Below, piece after piece: positions 26,528 to 34,796 of a DNA stretch of 64,000 nucleotides. Both the position numbers and the translations under genes were made by a program. Source of the stretch: Solibacillus sp. FSL W7-1464. Lineage in GTDB: Bacteria > Bacillota > Bacilli > Bacillales_A > Planococcaceae. Under the pieces are notes generated by a model that was not told the origin of the DNA, made no database searches, and worked only from the letters and a program-made list of their open reading frames with translations. The stretch covers positions 2,457,001-2,521,000 of the forward strand of contig NZ_JBBORC010000001.1 in assembly GCF_038004425.1 (NCBI RefSeq), read 5' to 3'. Each line of letters begins with the position of its first letter. The stretch's first letter is position 1.

Positions 26528-27235
26528 TTAACAACGTACATATTTACGTTTAAAACCGATTCGCCCTTTTTCCACCTGTTTTTCAATTTCCGCATATGCA
26601 TGAAGCTCACCCGGTTTTTTCCCTTCACGTTTCGTTTTAATTGGTCCGATTTCATTTGCAATCTGCATGGCCTTCTCATGTAAAGGTTTAAATGAAACAC
26701 CAACTGTCATGACAAAATTGTTCATCGCCACCTGAGTACGCTGCGGTGCTTGGTGAATATTTTGTTTTACATATTCAAGCATATACAATAACTTTTCCTT
26801 TGAGAATTCCTCGTCTTTACGATTTCCGAGCAGCCAGCAGTAACAATGCCATCCTGCCGACATTTTCAGATCCTCACTACTGGCGATCCATTTATCGCTC
26901 ACTTCTTGCGCAATATCTGATTCGGCCAATGTTACGGCTACAACATAATCGGAAATCATATAGAAATAGGCCTGTTCCATCCAGCGGTCATAATCTTCCT
27001 CAGTCATAGCTTTCGGATCGGCAATAATTCCTGCAAAATACATGGCATCATAGTTACCTGTAGCATAGAGCTGTTCAGCCAGTTCCTGATCAATTTTTAT
27101 TTGTTTTACATACGGTTTCATCGAACCAATCGTTACACCGAACACCGGCTCTTTTGCCCCATTGGACATATAAATCTTTTTTGTACGCTCTTTCCCAAGT
27201 GCTTCTAACTCTTGCATCATTGTATCGAGTTTCAT
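26528..27235 (-). CDS. DNA alkylation repair (AlkD-like) HEAT-type protein
   Basis: 235 residues, helical throughout, with the tryptophan- and tyrosine-rich pattern of AlkD-like proteins (YDAMYFAGIIADPKAM, DRWMEQAYFYMISDYVV, WHCYCWLLGNRKDEEF). AlkD relatives remove alkylated bases by flipping out the lesion with a HEAT-repeat cradle. Catalytic activity is not certain from sequence alone; a non-enzymatic HEAT protein is possible. The basic C-terminal tail (GRIGFKRKYVRC) could contact DNA. AAAGGAGGA precedes the ATG. Confidence 0.7.
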   Translation of the reverse strand: MKLDTMMQELEALGKERTKKIYMSNGAKEPVFGVTIGSMKPYVKQIKIDQELAEQLYATGNYDAMYFAGIIADPKAMTEEDYDRWMEQAYFYMISDYVVAVTLAESDIAQEVSDKWIASSEDLKMSAGWHCYCWLLGNRKDEEFSKEKLLYMLEYVKQNIHQAPQRTQVAMNNFVMTVGVSFKPLHEKAMQIANEIGPIKTKREGKKPGELHAYAEIEKQVEKGRIGFKRKYVRC

Positions 27236-27381
27236 AATTTCCTCCTTTTATATTAATAATATTATTATTTGTCTCTTACTATTATATGATTTAATCATCC
27301 AACTCATCTAGAGTTCTTCTTAAATTAGCTTGCTAGGTATATATTTCCATTTTATACATTATTTACGGCATATATACTAAC

Positions 27382-27395
27382 ACTAAAGCTTTAGT
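27382..27395. repeat. 14-base perfect palindrome upstream of the gamma SASP gene
   Basis: ACTAAAGCTTTAGT reads the same on both strands. It lies about 105 bases before the SASP start in a 265-base intergenic region. It could be an operator or a chance AT-rich dyad. I could not identify a convincing sigma-G promoter near it. Confidence 0.35.
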
Positions 27396-27500
27396 ATCTT
27401 TTTATTGTAGCCCCAAACTTTTAAATTAAAAAAATTGGCAAATTATTTAGCCGAATAATAAAACAACCTCTGAACAGAATAATCTCAGGAGGTGATATTG

Positions 27501-28049
27501 ATGTCAAAAAATAAAAACAACATCAATAATAATAAAAACGTCGAATTCGGAATGGAAACGGACGTTAATCAAGTAAAGCGTCAAAACCAGCAAGCTGAAG
27601 CTAAAAAGCAACAGTCTTCCGGTGCGTTTGCAAACAGCGGTCTACAGAAGCAATCAAGTTCATTGAATGCTGAATTTGGTATGGAAACGAACGTAAACCA
27701 AGTGAAGCGACAAAACCAGCAAGCTGAAGCTAAAAAGCAACAGTCTTCCGGTGCGTTTGCAAACAGCGGTCTACAGAAGCAATCAAGTTCCCTGAATGCT
27801 GAATTCGGGATGGAAACGAACGTTAACCATGTGAAGCAGCAAAACCAACAGGCTGAAGCTAAAAAGCAACAGTCTTCCGGCTTGTTCGCAAACAGCGGTT
27901 TACAGAAGAAGCTTTCTTCAATGAGCGCTGAGTTTGGCATGGAAACAGATGTTAACCAAGTGAAACAACAAAACCAGCAAGCCGAAGCAAAAAAACAACA
28001 AGCATCAGGTCAATTTAGTAAGAACAAATTCCAAAACGGCAATAAATAA
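27501..28049 (+). CDS. sspE: Gamma-type small acid-soluble spore protein with four repeats
   Basis: 182 residues. Four copies of a unit beginning EFGMET(D/N)VN(Q/H)VK and continuing with QNQQAEAKKQQ make up the protein, with a 43-residue period; B. subtilis SspE has two. The composition is rich in Gln, Ser, Ala and Lys and lacks Cys and Trp, as in gamma SASP, which serve as amino-acid stores in the spore core. EFGMET motifs correspond to GPR cleavage sites; gpr lies at 48201 in this window. The ATG at 27501 follows AGGAGGTG at 6 bases; a GTG at 27492 lies inside that motif and is rejected. Confidence 0.93.
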   Translation: MSKNKNNINNNKNVEFGMETDVNQVKRQNQQAEAKKQQSSGAFANSGLQKQSSSLNAEFGMETNVNQVKRQNQQAEAKKQQSSGAFANSGLQKQSSSLNAEFGMETNVNHVKQQNQQAEAKKQQSSGLFANSGLQKKLSSMSAEFGMETDVNQVKQQNQQAEAKKQQASGQFSKNKFQNGNK

Positions 28050-28058
28050 AAATATTGT

Positions 28059-28086
28059 ACCGGCAATTTTTATTGCCGGTTTTTTG
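28059..28086 (+). terminator. Terminator of the gamma SASP gene
   Basis: A 9-base stem ACCGGCAAT/ATTGCCGGT with a TTTT loop is followed by TTTTTG. Confidence 0.93.
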
Positions 28087-28130
28087 TTATTAATTATGTT
28101 GGTTATAATTTTTAATAATATGTATACATA

Positions 28131-28163
28131 TACAAAAAGCGCCGGAGTTTTAGCTCCAGCGCT
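28131..28163 (-). terminator. Terminator of glnRA
   Basis: On the minus strand a 10-base stem with one wobble pair (28154-28163 with 28038+100 to 28147, i.e. 28138-28147) and a 6-base loop is followed by TTTTTG. It lies directly after the glnA stop. Confidence 0.88.
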
Positions 28164-28168
28164 CTCTC

Positions 28169-29503
28169 TTAATACATTTTCATATATTGATCGCGTTCCC
28201 ACTGGTGGACAGTTGAACGGTACATGTCAAACTCGATTTCTTTTGCTTCTTTAAAGTTAGCATAAATGTGGTTGCCCAATGCTCGTTGAACAACTTCATC
28301 TTTTGCTAGCAAGTTTAACGCGTCGTCTAAAGCTGGTGGCAAGTTATCGATGCCGTTCGCTTTACGCTCTTCTTCGCTCATTACATAAATGTTGCGGTTA
28401 ATTGCTGGTGGTGGTGTTGATTTTTTGCGAATCCCTTCCAGACCAGCCTCTAAGATTACCGCCATCGCCAAATATGGATTTGCAGATGGATCGACCGAAC
28501 GGACTTCTACACGTGTCGAAACTCCGCGAGAAGAAGGAATACGAATTAATGGTGAACGGTTTTGTGCAGACCAAGCTACGTAACATGGTGCTTCATAACC
28601 TGGTACTAAACGTTTATAAGAGTTTACTGTCGGATTTGTAATTGCTGTAAAGCCTTGAACATGGTCAAGTACACCTGCCATGAATTGCATCGCTGTTTCA
28701 GAAAGACCCAATTCAGTAGATTCATCATAAAAGGCATTTTCTTTTCCTTTAAATAATGAAACGTTGAAGTGCATTCCCGAACCGGCTTCACCGAATAAAG
28801 GTTTTGGCATGAATGTTGCGTGTAAACCGTGTTTACGTGCAATTGTTTTAACAACTAATTTAAATGTTTGGATATTGTCGCATGCTGTAATGGCATCCGC
28901 ATATTTAAAGTCAATTTCATGTTGTCCCGGTGCAACCTCATGGTGAGATGCTTCAATTTCAAAGCCCATTTCTTCCAGTTCCAATACGATATCGCGACGG
29001 CAGTTTTCACCTAAATCCGTCGGTGCCAAGTCAAAATAGCCGCCGTGGTCATTTACTTCCAAGCTTGGCTCGCCTTTTGCATCCAGTTTAAATAGGAAAA
29101 ACTCCGGTTCTGGCCCTAAGTTGAAGTCTGTGAATCCTAGCTCTTCCATTTCCTTTAATACACGTTTCAGATTGTTACGTGGATCTCCTGCAAATGGCGT
29201 ACCGTTCGGATTGTAAATATCACAGATGAAACGTGCAACTTTTCCTTTTTCAGCTGTCCATGGGAAAATCATGAATGAATCATAATCCGGATATAAGTAC
29301 ATATCTGATTCTTCAATTCGCACAAAACCTTCGATTGACGAACCATCAAACATCATTTTATTGTCCAATGCTTTATCTAGTTGGCTTACAGGAATTTCTA
29401 CGTTTTTAATTGTTCCTAAAATATCTGTAAACTGTAAACGGATGAATTTTACTTGTTGTTCTTCTACTAGACGTTTGATATCGTCTTTTGTATATTTGCC
29501 CAC
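28169..29503 (-). CDS. glnA: Glutamine synthetase, type I
   Basis: 444 residues, the same length as B. subtilis GlnA. Signature blocks include [20 protein letters not shown] near residue 55, the catalytic [17 protein letters not shown] and the feedback-loop region [14 protein letters not shown]. It joins ammonia to glutamate using ATP. The start is a GTG at 29503, 11 bases after AGGAG; an upstream GTG at 29515 overlaps that ribosome binding site and is rejected. It forms an operon with glnR, 62 bases upstream. Confidence 0.97.
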   Translation of the reverse strand: MGKYTKDDIKRLVEEQQVKFIRLQFTDILGTIKNVEIPVSQLDKALDNKMMFDGSSIEGFVRIEESDMYLYPDYDSFMIFPWTAEKGKVARFICDIYNPNGTPFAGDPRNNLKRVLKEMEELGFTDFNLGPEPEFFLFKLDAKGEPSLEVNDHGGYFDLAPTDLGENCRRDIVLELEEMGFEIEASHHEVAPGQHEIDFKYADAITACDNIQTFKLVVKTIARKHGLHATFMPKPLFGEAGSGMHFNVSLFKGKENAFYDESTELGLSETAMQFMAGVLDHVQGFTAITNPTVNSYKRLVPGYEAPCYVAWSAQNRSPLIRIPSSRGVSTRVEVRSVDPSANPYLAMAVILEAGLEGIRKKSTPPPAINRNIYVMSEEERKANGIDNLPPALDDALNLLAKDEVVQRALGNHIYANFKEAKEIEFDMYRSTVHQWERDQYMKMY

Positions 29504-29565
29504 TAAATTCCACACTCCTAAATTTGTTCAGTACCGATTTTACTCGATCTTTTATAATTTACGCG

Positions 29566-29946
29566 CTATTGATAAAAACGCGATAAATCCCCTTGGCGTA
29601 ACGATGTTTTTTGCATGCGTTGTGCTTGACGCATTTCTTCACGTAAAATTTTGCGTAAATCCGAATCTGAAATATCTTTGCTTGCCTGCTGGGCTGCCGG
29701 ATCATTTTTCAAAGCAAACACTTTTTTGATCCCTGCCATATTAATGCCCTGTTCAAGCATATCTTTGATTTCCAATAAAGTATCGACATCATTTAAAGAA
29801 AACATGCGTCGATTTCCTTCTGTCCGGTGTGGCTGAATTAAATCATGCTCTTCATAATAACGGATTTGTCTTGCTGTCAGATCCGTTAATTGCATGACGA
29901 TACTTATCGATAATAGTGGCATTGAACGTCGAATTTCACTACTCAA
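29566..29946 (-). CDS. glnR: GlnR, MerR-family repressor of nitrogen genes
   Basis: 126 residues. The N-terminal MerR helix-turn-helix reads [31 protein letters not shown], with a coiled region and a C-terminal tail ([22 protein letters not shown]) that in B. subtilis GlnR senses feedback-inhibited glutamine synthetase. The start is a TTG, about 7 bases after GGGAGGTG. A consensus-like sigma-A promoter and two GlnR-type boxes lie upstream, indicating autoregulation of glnRA. Confidence 0.95.
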   Translation of the reverse strand: MSSEIRRSMPLLSISIVMQLTDLTARQIRYYEEHDLIQPHRTEGNRRMFSLNDVDTLLEIKDMLEQGINMAGIKKVFALKNDPAAQQASKDISDSDLRKILREEMRQAQRMQKTSLRQGDLSRFYQ

Positions 29947-29969
29947 TTTAATTCACCTCCCTTATCGCT

Positions 29970-29998
29970 ATATTACGACTTGTTATTAACAATGTCAA
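29970..29998 (-). promoter_or_regulatory. Sigma-A promoter of glnRA
   Basis: Minus strand TTGACA (29993-29998), exactly 17 bases, then TATAAT-like TAATAT (29970-29975), 24 bases before the TTG start. Confidence 0.88.
29981..29997 (-). promoter_or_regulatory. GlnR operator 1 (one mismatch)
   Basis: TGACATTGTTAATAACA on the minus strand fits the GlnR/TnrA consensus TGTNA-N7-TNACA except for one base. It overlaps the -35 and the spacer. Confidence 0.65.
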
Positions 29999-30003
29999 AT
30001 GTA

Positions 30004-30020
30004 TGTCAGAAAAACTCACA
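30004..30020 (-). promoter_or_regulatory. GlnR operator 2 (exact match)
   Basis: TGTGAGTTTTTCTGACA on the minus strand matches TGTNA-N7-TNACA exactly. It lies just upstream of the -35. The two boxes are 23 bases apart centre to centre, about two helical turns. Confidence 0.8.
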
Positions 30021-30069
30021 TTACTTATGTAAATGAGCAAATAGTTGACAGAATAAAGCGAAAATTTAT

Positions 30070-30102
30070 GTGCAATAAAAATCGTCCAATGAATGGACGA
30101 TT
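30070..30102 (-). terminator. Terminator of ynbB
   Basis: A 9-base stem AATCGTCCA/TGGACGATT with a 5-base loop, followed on the minus strand by TTTTATT, 8 bases after the stop. Confidence 0.88.
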
Positions 30103-30110
30103 GCTAAATA

Positions 30111-31358
30111 TTATTTTAATTTTTGGACAGCAGAACAAATGGCATATTTTACATGTTCATATGTTAAGCCGCCTTGGATAAATGCGGTAAAAGGAGGACG
30201 AATCGGGCCGTCTGCTGTTAATTCAATACTTGATCCTTGGACAAACGTACCTGCCGCCATAATGACATCATCCTCATAGCCAGGCATATAGGCAGGCTCC
30301 GGCGCAAAATGGGCATTAATAGGGGAAGCAGCCTGAATTTCGCGACAGAAAGCTACCATTTGTTCAGCTGTTTGGAATGAAACTGACTGAATGAGATCTG
30401 TGCGGACATCCGCGTAATGCGGCGATGTCGTCATACCGATTTCTTCCAGTATTGCCGATGTAAAAATTGCCCCTTTTAAACTTTGTGCAACGATATGTGG
30501 TGCCATGAAGAAGCCCTGGTAAAAATCGGCTAACGTATTTAACGAAGCCCCTGCTTCTGCACCAATTCCCGGTGACGTCATACGATATGCACATTTTTCC
30601 ACTAAATCGGCGCGACCTGCAATATATCCGCCAATTTTCGCCAATCCCCCACCCGGATTTTTTATTAATGAACCTGCCATTAAGTCTACACCAACTTCTG
30701 TTGGCTCAAGCAACTCAACAAATTCACCGTAGCAGTTATCGACAAAAATAACGGCGTCCGGTGCGATTCCACGTATTTTTTCAACCATTTCAGCTATTTG
30801 TTCAACAGTAAATGATGGGCGTGTAGCATAGCCTTTTGACCGCTGAATCGCAATCATTTTTGTATTTTCGTTTACTGCTTTTTTCACACCTTCCCAATCG
30901 ATTTCCTTGTTATCGATTAAATCTACATGGGAATAGCCGATTTTATAGTCTTTCAAAGAACCCGTATCCTTTTCTCCCCCGTCAACAATCGATTGAAGTG
31001 TGTCATACGGCTTACCTGTAATATAGACCAGTTCATCACCGGGACGTAATACACCGAATAAACTTAATGTAATTGCATGTGTACCTGAAATGATTTGCGG
31101 ACGTACGATAGCTGCTTCTGCTCCGAAAGTTTGCGCATACACACGCTCTAAATTATCACGACCTTCATCATCATAGCCATACCCGGTTGAAGGATGCAGA
31201 TGAAAGTCACTTACTTGATTTTCACGAAAAGCTGCCAGCACCTTTTGCTGATTATAAAAAGCACGTTCATCCACTTCCTGATGATAAGTGCGGACTTTTT
31301 CTTCCACTTTTGCTGCAAGCGTTAATGTTTCAGCTGTTAATATTGATTGAAATGCCAT
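30111..31358 (-). CDS. ynbB: Methionine gamma-lyase family (aluminium resistance type) PLP enzyme, YnbB-like
   Basis: 415 residues of the PLP fold-type I family often annotated as aluminium resistance protein or methionine gamma-lyase family. PLP-binding features are IIRSG-type substrate loop RPQIISGTHAI, the Asp in VIFVDNCYGEF and the Lys in GSLIKNPGGG. The true substrate of this subgroup is not established. It lies directly upstream of glnRA, as ynbB does in B. subtilis; the terminator between them separates the transcripts. No hflX (ynbA) homologue is present next to it here. Confidence 0.9.
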   Translation of the reverse strand: MAFQSILTAETLTLAAKVEEKVRTYHQEVDERAFYNQQKVLAAFRENQVSDFHLHPSTGYGYDDEGRDNLERVYAQTFGAEAAIVRPQIISGTHAITLSLFGVLRPGDELVYITGKPYDTLQSIVDGGEKDTGSLKDYKIGYSHVDLIDNKEIDWEGVKKAVNENTKMIAIQRSKGYATRPSFTVEQIAEMVEKIRGIAPDAVIFVDNCYGEFVELLEPTEVGVDLMAGSLIKNPGGGLAKIGGYIAGRADLVEKCAYRMTSPGIGAEAGASLNTLADFYQGFFMAPHIVAQSLKGAIFTSAILEEIGMTTSPHYADVRTDLIQSVSFQTAEQMVAFCREIQAASPINAHFAPEPAYMPGYEDDVIMAAGTFVQGSSIELTADGPIRPPFTAFIQGGLTYEHVKYAICSAVQKLK

Positions 31359-31475
31359 TTTTACTACTCCATTCTGTTCAAACTGTATCCATTATACATG
31401 AAAAAAAATAGTTTTGACGAATGTTTAAAAAACTGCTATCGTCATGGTCGAAAGGACATTAAGGGAGAGATGTTT

Positions 31476-32084
31476 ATGGCTTGGGAAGTATTTAGTTTGA
31501 TCGGAACGATTGCCTTTGCCGTTTCCGGGGCCATTGTGGCAATGGAAGAAGAGTATGATTTATTTGGGGTGTACATATTAGGGATAGTCACAGCTTTTGG
31601 TGGTGGTGCCATTCGGAATATTTTGATTGGCCTACCTGTCTCGACATTATGGAATCAGGAGTTTTTGTTTCAAATTGCTCTTTTGGCGATTACTATTTTC
31701 TTTTTAATTCCGCATCATTTGATTAAACACTGGAATCGCTGGGGAAATGTGACAGATGCAATCGGCTTATCCGCCTTTGCCATTCAGGGGGCAATGCATG
31801 CGGTCCATCAGGATTTACCGATTGTAGCTGTAGTTGTAGCGGCTGTATTGACAGGTGCCGGAGGAGGGGTTGTTCGCGACCTGCTTGCCGGTAGAAGACC
31901 TATTATATTACGGCATGAAATTTATGGGGTTTGGGCAGCCAGTGCAGGATTTTTAATCGGTCTTGAAATTTTTAAGGGCGATCTGTTTTTATATTTATTA
32001 TTTGTTATCATTACCTTCCTGCGCATATGTTCCTACACAAAAGGCTGGAGCCTCCCATCGAAACAAATTCATTATCCAAAGTAG
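31476..32084 (+). CDS. TRIC-type/UPF0126 membrane protein, YvgT-like
   Basis: About 202 residues with two related halves of three membrane spans each. The glycine-rich repeats AFGGGAIRNILIG and LTGAGGGVVRDLLAG are the conserved pore motifs of the prokaryotic TRIC family, which form trimeric cation channels. The frame opens at 31347, but the ATG at 31476 has AAGGGAG 8 bases ahead; the ATG at 31470 is too close to it. It is divergent from ynbB and convergent with the rhodanese gene. Confidence 0.9.
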   Translation: MAWEVFSLIGTIAFAVSGAIVAMEEEYDLFGVYILGIVTAFGGGAIRNILIGLPVSTLWNQEFLFQIALLAITIFFLIPHHLIKHWNRWGNVTDAIGLSAFAIQGAMHAVHQDLPIVAVVVAAVLTGAGGGVVRDLLAGRRPIILRHEIYGVWAASAGFLIGLEIFKGDLFLYLLFVIITFLRICSYTKGWSLPSKQIHYPK

Positions 32085-32093
32085 CATAAATTT

Positions 32094-32129
32094 AGGGAGT
32101 GTCGAAATTATCGACACTCCCTTTCTTTT
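32094..32129. terminator. Bidirectional terminator between the TRIC-type and rhodanese genes
   Basis: A perfect 12-base stem (32094-32105 with 32111-32122), AATTA loop, T-rich on the plus side and AAATTTA-type tail on the minus side. Confidence 0.88.
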
Positions 32130-32134
32130 GAAAA

Positions 32135-32437
32135 TTATTTAAATTCCAATTCTCCATCATAGGCCATCATTCCGCCATCTAAATTCGTTACATCAAAACC
32201 TTGCTCTGCCAGATATTCGCATGCATTTGCACTGCGTACGCCGCCTTTACATACGACAATATAGGATTTTGAATTGTCCAGTTCATTAGTACGTTCAGGG
32301 ATTGAGCCAAGTGGAATATGTACAGCACCTGGAATCATTCCGTGTTCCACTTCAAAATCTTCACGAACATCGATTACATTTAAATCTTCATTTGCATCGA
32401 GTAGGTTGATCAGTTCATCTGTTGTCATCGTTTTCAT
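32135..32437 (-). CDS. Single-domain rhodanese
   Basis: 100 residues forming one rhodanese domain: VIDVREDFEVEHGMIPGAVHIP then the active-site loop VCKGGVRSA with Cys63. Such proteins carry persulfide sulfur for transfer to acceptors; the acceptor here is unknown. The ATG at 32437 lies 7 bases after GGAGG; the TTG three bases earlier is not needed. It lies 79 bases upstream of nothing on its own strand other than the TRIC terminator, so it is a single-gene unit. Confidence 0.92.
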   Translation of the reverse strand: MKTMTTDELINLLDANEDLNVIDVREDFEVEHGMIPGAVHIPLGSIPERTNELDNSKSYIVVCKGGVRSANACEYLAEQGFDVTNLDGGMMAYDGELEFK

Positions 32438-32516
32438 CAAAAATCCTCCAATACTTATAGCATCTTAGTCATTATAATCAATCAGACCAGAATTCGCTAC
32501 AAGTTTGGCTGTGTTA

Positions 32517-32741
32517 TTACTCTTCTTCCGATAACGCTACATTTTTGGACGGTACAAAAGTAGAAATTGCATGCTTGTAGATAAGCTGCTGTTTACCTTC
32601 AGACTCCAATAGTACGGTAAAATTATCATATGATTTTATAAGTCCTTTTAATTGGAAGCCATTTAACAAAAATACCGTTACAAAAACATTATTTTTACGT
32701 AAATTGTTTAAAAAAGTATCTTGCAAATTTATCGATTTCAT
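32517..32741 (-). CDS. hfq: RNA-binding protein Hfq
   Basis: 74 residues, an Sm-like fold: [29 protein letters not shown] (Sm1) and [12 protein letters not shown] (Sm2). The short C-terminal tail is typical of Gram-positive Hfq. It forms a hexameric ring that binds small RNAs and A-rich sequences. It follows miaA by 77 bases on the same strand, the conserved miaA-hfq order. GGGAGA precedes the ATG. Confidence 0.96.
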   Translation of the reverse strand: MKSINLQDTFLNNLRKNNVFVTVFLLNGFQLKGLIKSYDNFTVLLESEGKQQLIYKHAISTFVPSKNVALSEEE

Positions 32742-32818
32742 CGTCGTTCAATCTCCCTTACCATAAAATACATGCAATAGTTACCTATTCGTTATGCGGA
32801 CAAAATTTCCCTTTAATT

Positions 32819-33727
32819 TTAATGATTTTCAAATAAACTTTTTATTTTACTCCAATCATTTCCGATCCACGCAATATCCATTTTGTTTCGGAAATAGGTA
32901 AGCTGGCGTTTTGCATAGCGTCTGGAATTCTGTTTAATCTGTTCCACTGCTTCATCAAGTGAAACAAGTCCATCGAAATGTGCATACAATTCTTTGTAGC
33001 CAATTGCTTTAATTGCCTGAACATCACGGATACCTGCATCATATAGCGCCCGAACTTCTTCAACAAGACCTGCTACCATCATCAAATCAACACGTAAGTT
33101 AATTCTTTCATATAACTTTTCACGGTCCATATCCAAGCCGATGATTAAATGGTTATATAACGGGATATCCCCCCTGTTGAATTGCTCTTCTGCTCGAGAA
33201 ACCCCTGCAAGTTCCGCCATTTCCAGTGCCCGAATAACACGTCTTGTATTATTCGGATGGATGGACGCTGCAGCTTCCGGGTCCATTTGTACAAGTTTTG
33301 CATGCATCGCTTCAGGGCCCAATGCTTCAAGTTCTTTATAATAGTTTTCACGTGCTGCTTCATCAACTTCCTGTTTGGCAAACTGGAAATCATAGAGGAC
33401 AGATTGAACATATAGCCCCGTTCCACCTACAATAATCGGCATTTTACCTCGTGCCTGGATTTCTTCAATTTTTCCGCGAACAAGCTGCTGATATTCTGCA
33501 ACCGAAAATCCTTCCGTCGGTTCTTTAATATCGAGCAAGTGATGCGGAACACCTTCCATTTCGGCTTCGGTAATTTTGGCCGTTCCGATATCCATATGAC
33601 GATAGATCTGCATGGAATCTCCGTTTATTATTTCGCCGTCAATCTCTTTTGCCAAGCGGATGCTTAGCGCTGTTTTTCCGGATGCAGTAGGACCGATAAT
33701 GGCCACGACATCGATTTTTTTATTCAT
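32819..33727 (-). CDS. miaA: tRNA dimethylallyltransferase
   Basis: 302 residues. P-loop [16 protein letters not shown] at the N-terminus; the substrate Asp/Thr region [18 protein letters not shown] and the MiaA signature [15 protein letters not shown] follow. It isopentenylates A37 of tRNAs reading UNN codons. MiaB at 43087, also in the window, then methylthiolates the same base. The start overlaps the lipase-like gene by 8 bases. Confidence 0.96.
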   Translation of the reverse strand: MNKKIDVVAIIGPTASGKTALSIRLAKEIDGEIINGDSMQIYRHMDIGTAKITEAEMEGVPHHLLDIKEPTEGFSVAEYQQLVRGKIEEIQARGKMPIIVGGTGLYVQSVLYDFQFAKQEVDEAARENYYKELEALGPEAMHAKLVQMDPEAAASIHPNNTRRVIRALEMAELAGVSRAEEQFNRGDIPLYNHLIIGLDMDREKLYERINLRVDLMMVAGLVEEVRALYDAGIRDVQAIKAIGYKELYAHFDGLVSLDEAVEQIKQNSRRYAKRQLTYFRNKMDIAWIGNDWSKIKSLFENH

Positions 33728-34637
33728 CTTTTAACCACCGTACAATTATTTCTCTCACTTGTTCTTTCTTTTTTTCATTTAGAATTTCATGGCGCATCCC
33801 TTCAAATATATGCACCTTCACATGTTCTACACCGGCACGTGCAAGCAGTTTCCCCACTCGAAACGCACCTTCTGCTTCAGGTCCGGCAATCGGATCATAG
33901 GTCCCGTTTACAACAAGTATTTTTAAATCAGAGCGGATGCGGGCATTTGCCCGTTCATCTTCCATCTTCAGCATACCTCCCGTTAGATCTACGAAAAATT
34001 GATTTGTCGGGATCACACCGCAAAATGGATCATTAATGTATTTTTGTACTTCTTCTTCATCGGTAGTAAGCCAGTCAAAATTTGTTTTTGCATCCTTAAT
34101 TTTTCGATTAAAACTGCTAAAACTAAGATCATTCATCACATCGCTTTGAATTTTTGCCCCCTGCAGGTTTACCAGCTGCTTCGCGATAATATGCCCCGCC
34201 TTATGAAGCAATGTCGGTGAGCCCGTTCCAGATAAAATCAGTCGTTCTATTTTATCGCTATGCTCTTGAATAAAGCGGCGTGCTATGAACGAGCCCATAC
34301 TGTGACCGAATAAAATAGGCCGTTCTGTTGTTTCTTTCTTTAAATAGGAGAGCACTTCCACCACATCATCTACAACAAGTTCAAATCCCTTTTCAGGTCC
34401 AAAATAACCAAACAGGCCGTTTTTCTGTGCTGTAAAGCCATGACCGCAATGATCATGTGCTGTTACAAAATATCCTTCATCACATAGCTTTTCTGCGAAA
34501 TTTTCATAACGCCCGCTATGTTCCGACATCCCGTGCAAAATATGGATATGTCCAATACGCTTTTTACTCGGTGCATAAGTACGGACGAAAATTTCATGCC
34601 CGTCCGACATTGTGACGAAAAATGACCGTTGCTCCAT
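33720..34637 (-). CDS. Monoacylglycerol lipase/lysophospholipase-like alpha/beta hydrolase
   Basis: About 305 residues with [17 protein letters not shown], the nucleophile elbow GHSMGS (Ser113), Asp in [11 protein letters not shown] and His in GMRHEILNE: a complete Ser-Asp-His triad of the Hydrolase_4 family. Likely substrates are acylglycerols or lysophospholipids. The frame opens at 34664, but the ATG at 34637 has AAGGGGA about 8-9 bases ahead. It lies between mutL and miaA, overlapping miaA by 8 bases, so it may be translated together with miaA-hfq. Confidence 0.88.
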   Translation of the reverse strand: MEQRSFFVTMSDGHEIFVRTYAPSKKRIGHIHILHGMSEHSGRYENFAEKLCDEGYFVTAHDHCGHGFTAQKNGLFGYFGPEKGFELVVDDVVEVLSYLKKETTERPILFGHSMGSFIARRFIQEHSDKIERLILSGTGSPTLLHKAGHIIAKQLVNLQGAKIQSDVMNDLSFSSFNRKIKDAKTNFDWLTTDEEEVQKYINDPFCGVIPTNQFFVDLTGGMLKMEDERANARIRSDLKILVVNGTYDPIAGPEAEGAFRVGKLLARAGVEHVKVHIFEGMRHEILNEKKKEQVREIIVRWLKDE

Positions 34638-34744
34638 AAAACCATCCCCTTGTTTATCCCGCATTAACGGGTAGTAATTTATCTGTCTCGAAAACGTAGC
34701 GGCAGATGCAAAACTACCCGTAAAAGCCCGATTGGTTTAACTAA

Positions 34745-34779
34745 CAATCAGTGGGAGTGAAGAGATCTCCCACTGATTG
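34745..34779 (-). terminator. Stem-loop after mutL, probable terminator
   Basis: A perfect 13-base stem CAATCAGTGGGAG/CTCCCACTGATTG with a 9-base loop, 17 bases after the mutL stop. The tail TTAGTTAAACC is only weakly T-rich. Confidence 0.75.
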
Positions 34780-34796
34780 AAGTTTCACTGTATGAT

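Noticed and set aside
27440-27490. Possible sigma-G promoter (CGAATA, 17 bases, CAGAATA) for the gamma SASP gene
   Set aside because: The implied start of transcription would fall inside the ribosome binding site, so it cannot serve the gene.
27581-27940. 119-codon open frame on the minus strand across the SASP gene
   Set aside because: It mirrors the tandem repeats, giving a Cys/Phe-rich repeat protein; the sense frame has a strong ribosome binding site, a family match and a terminator.
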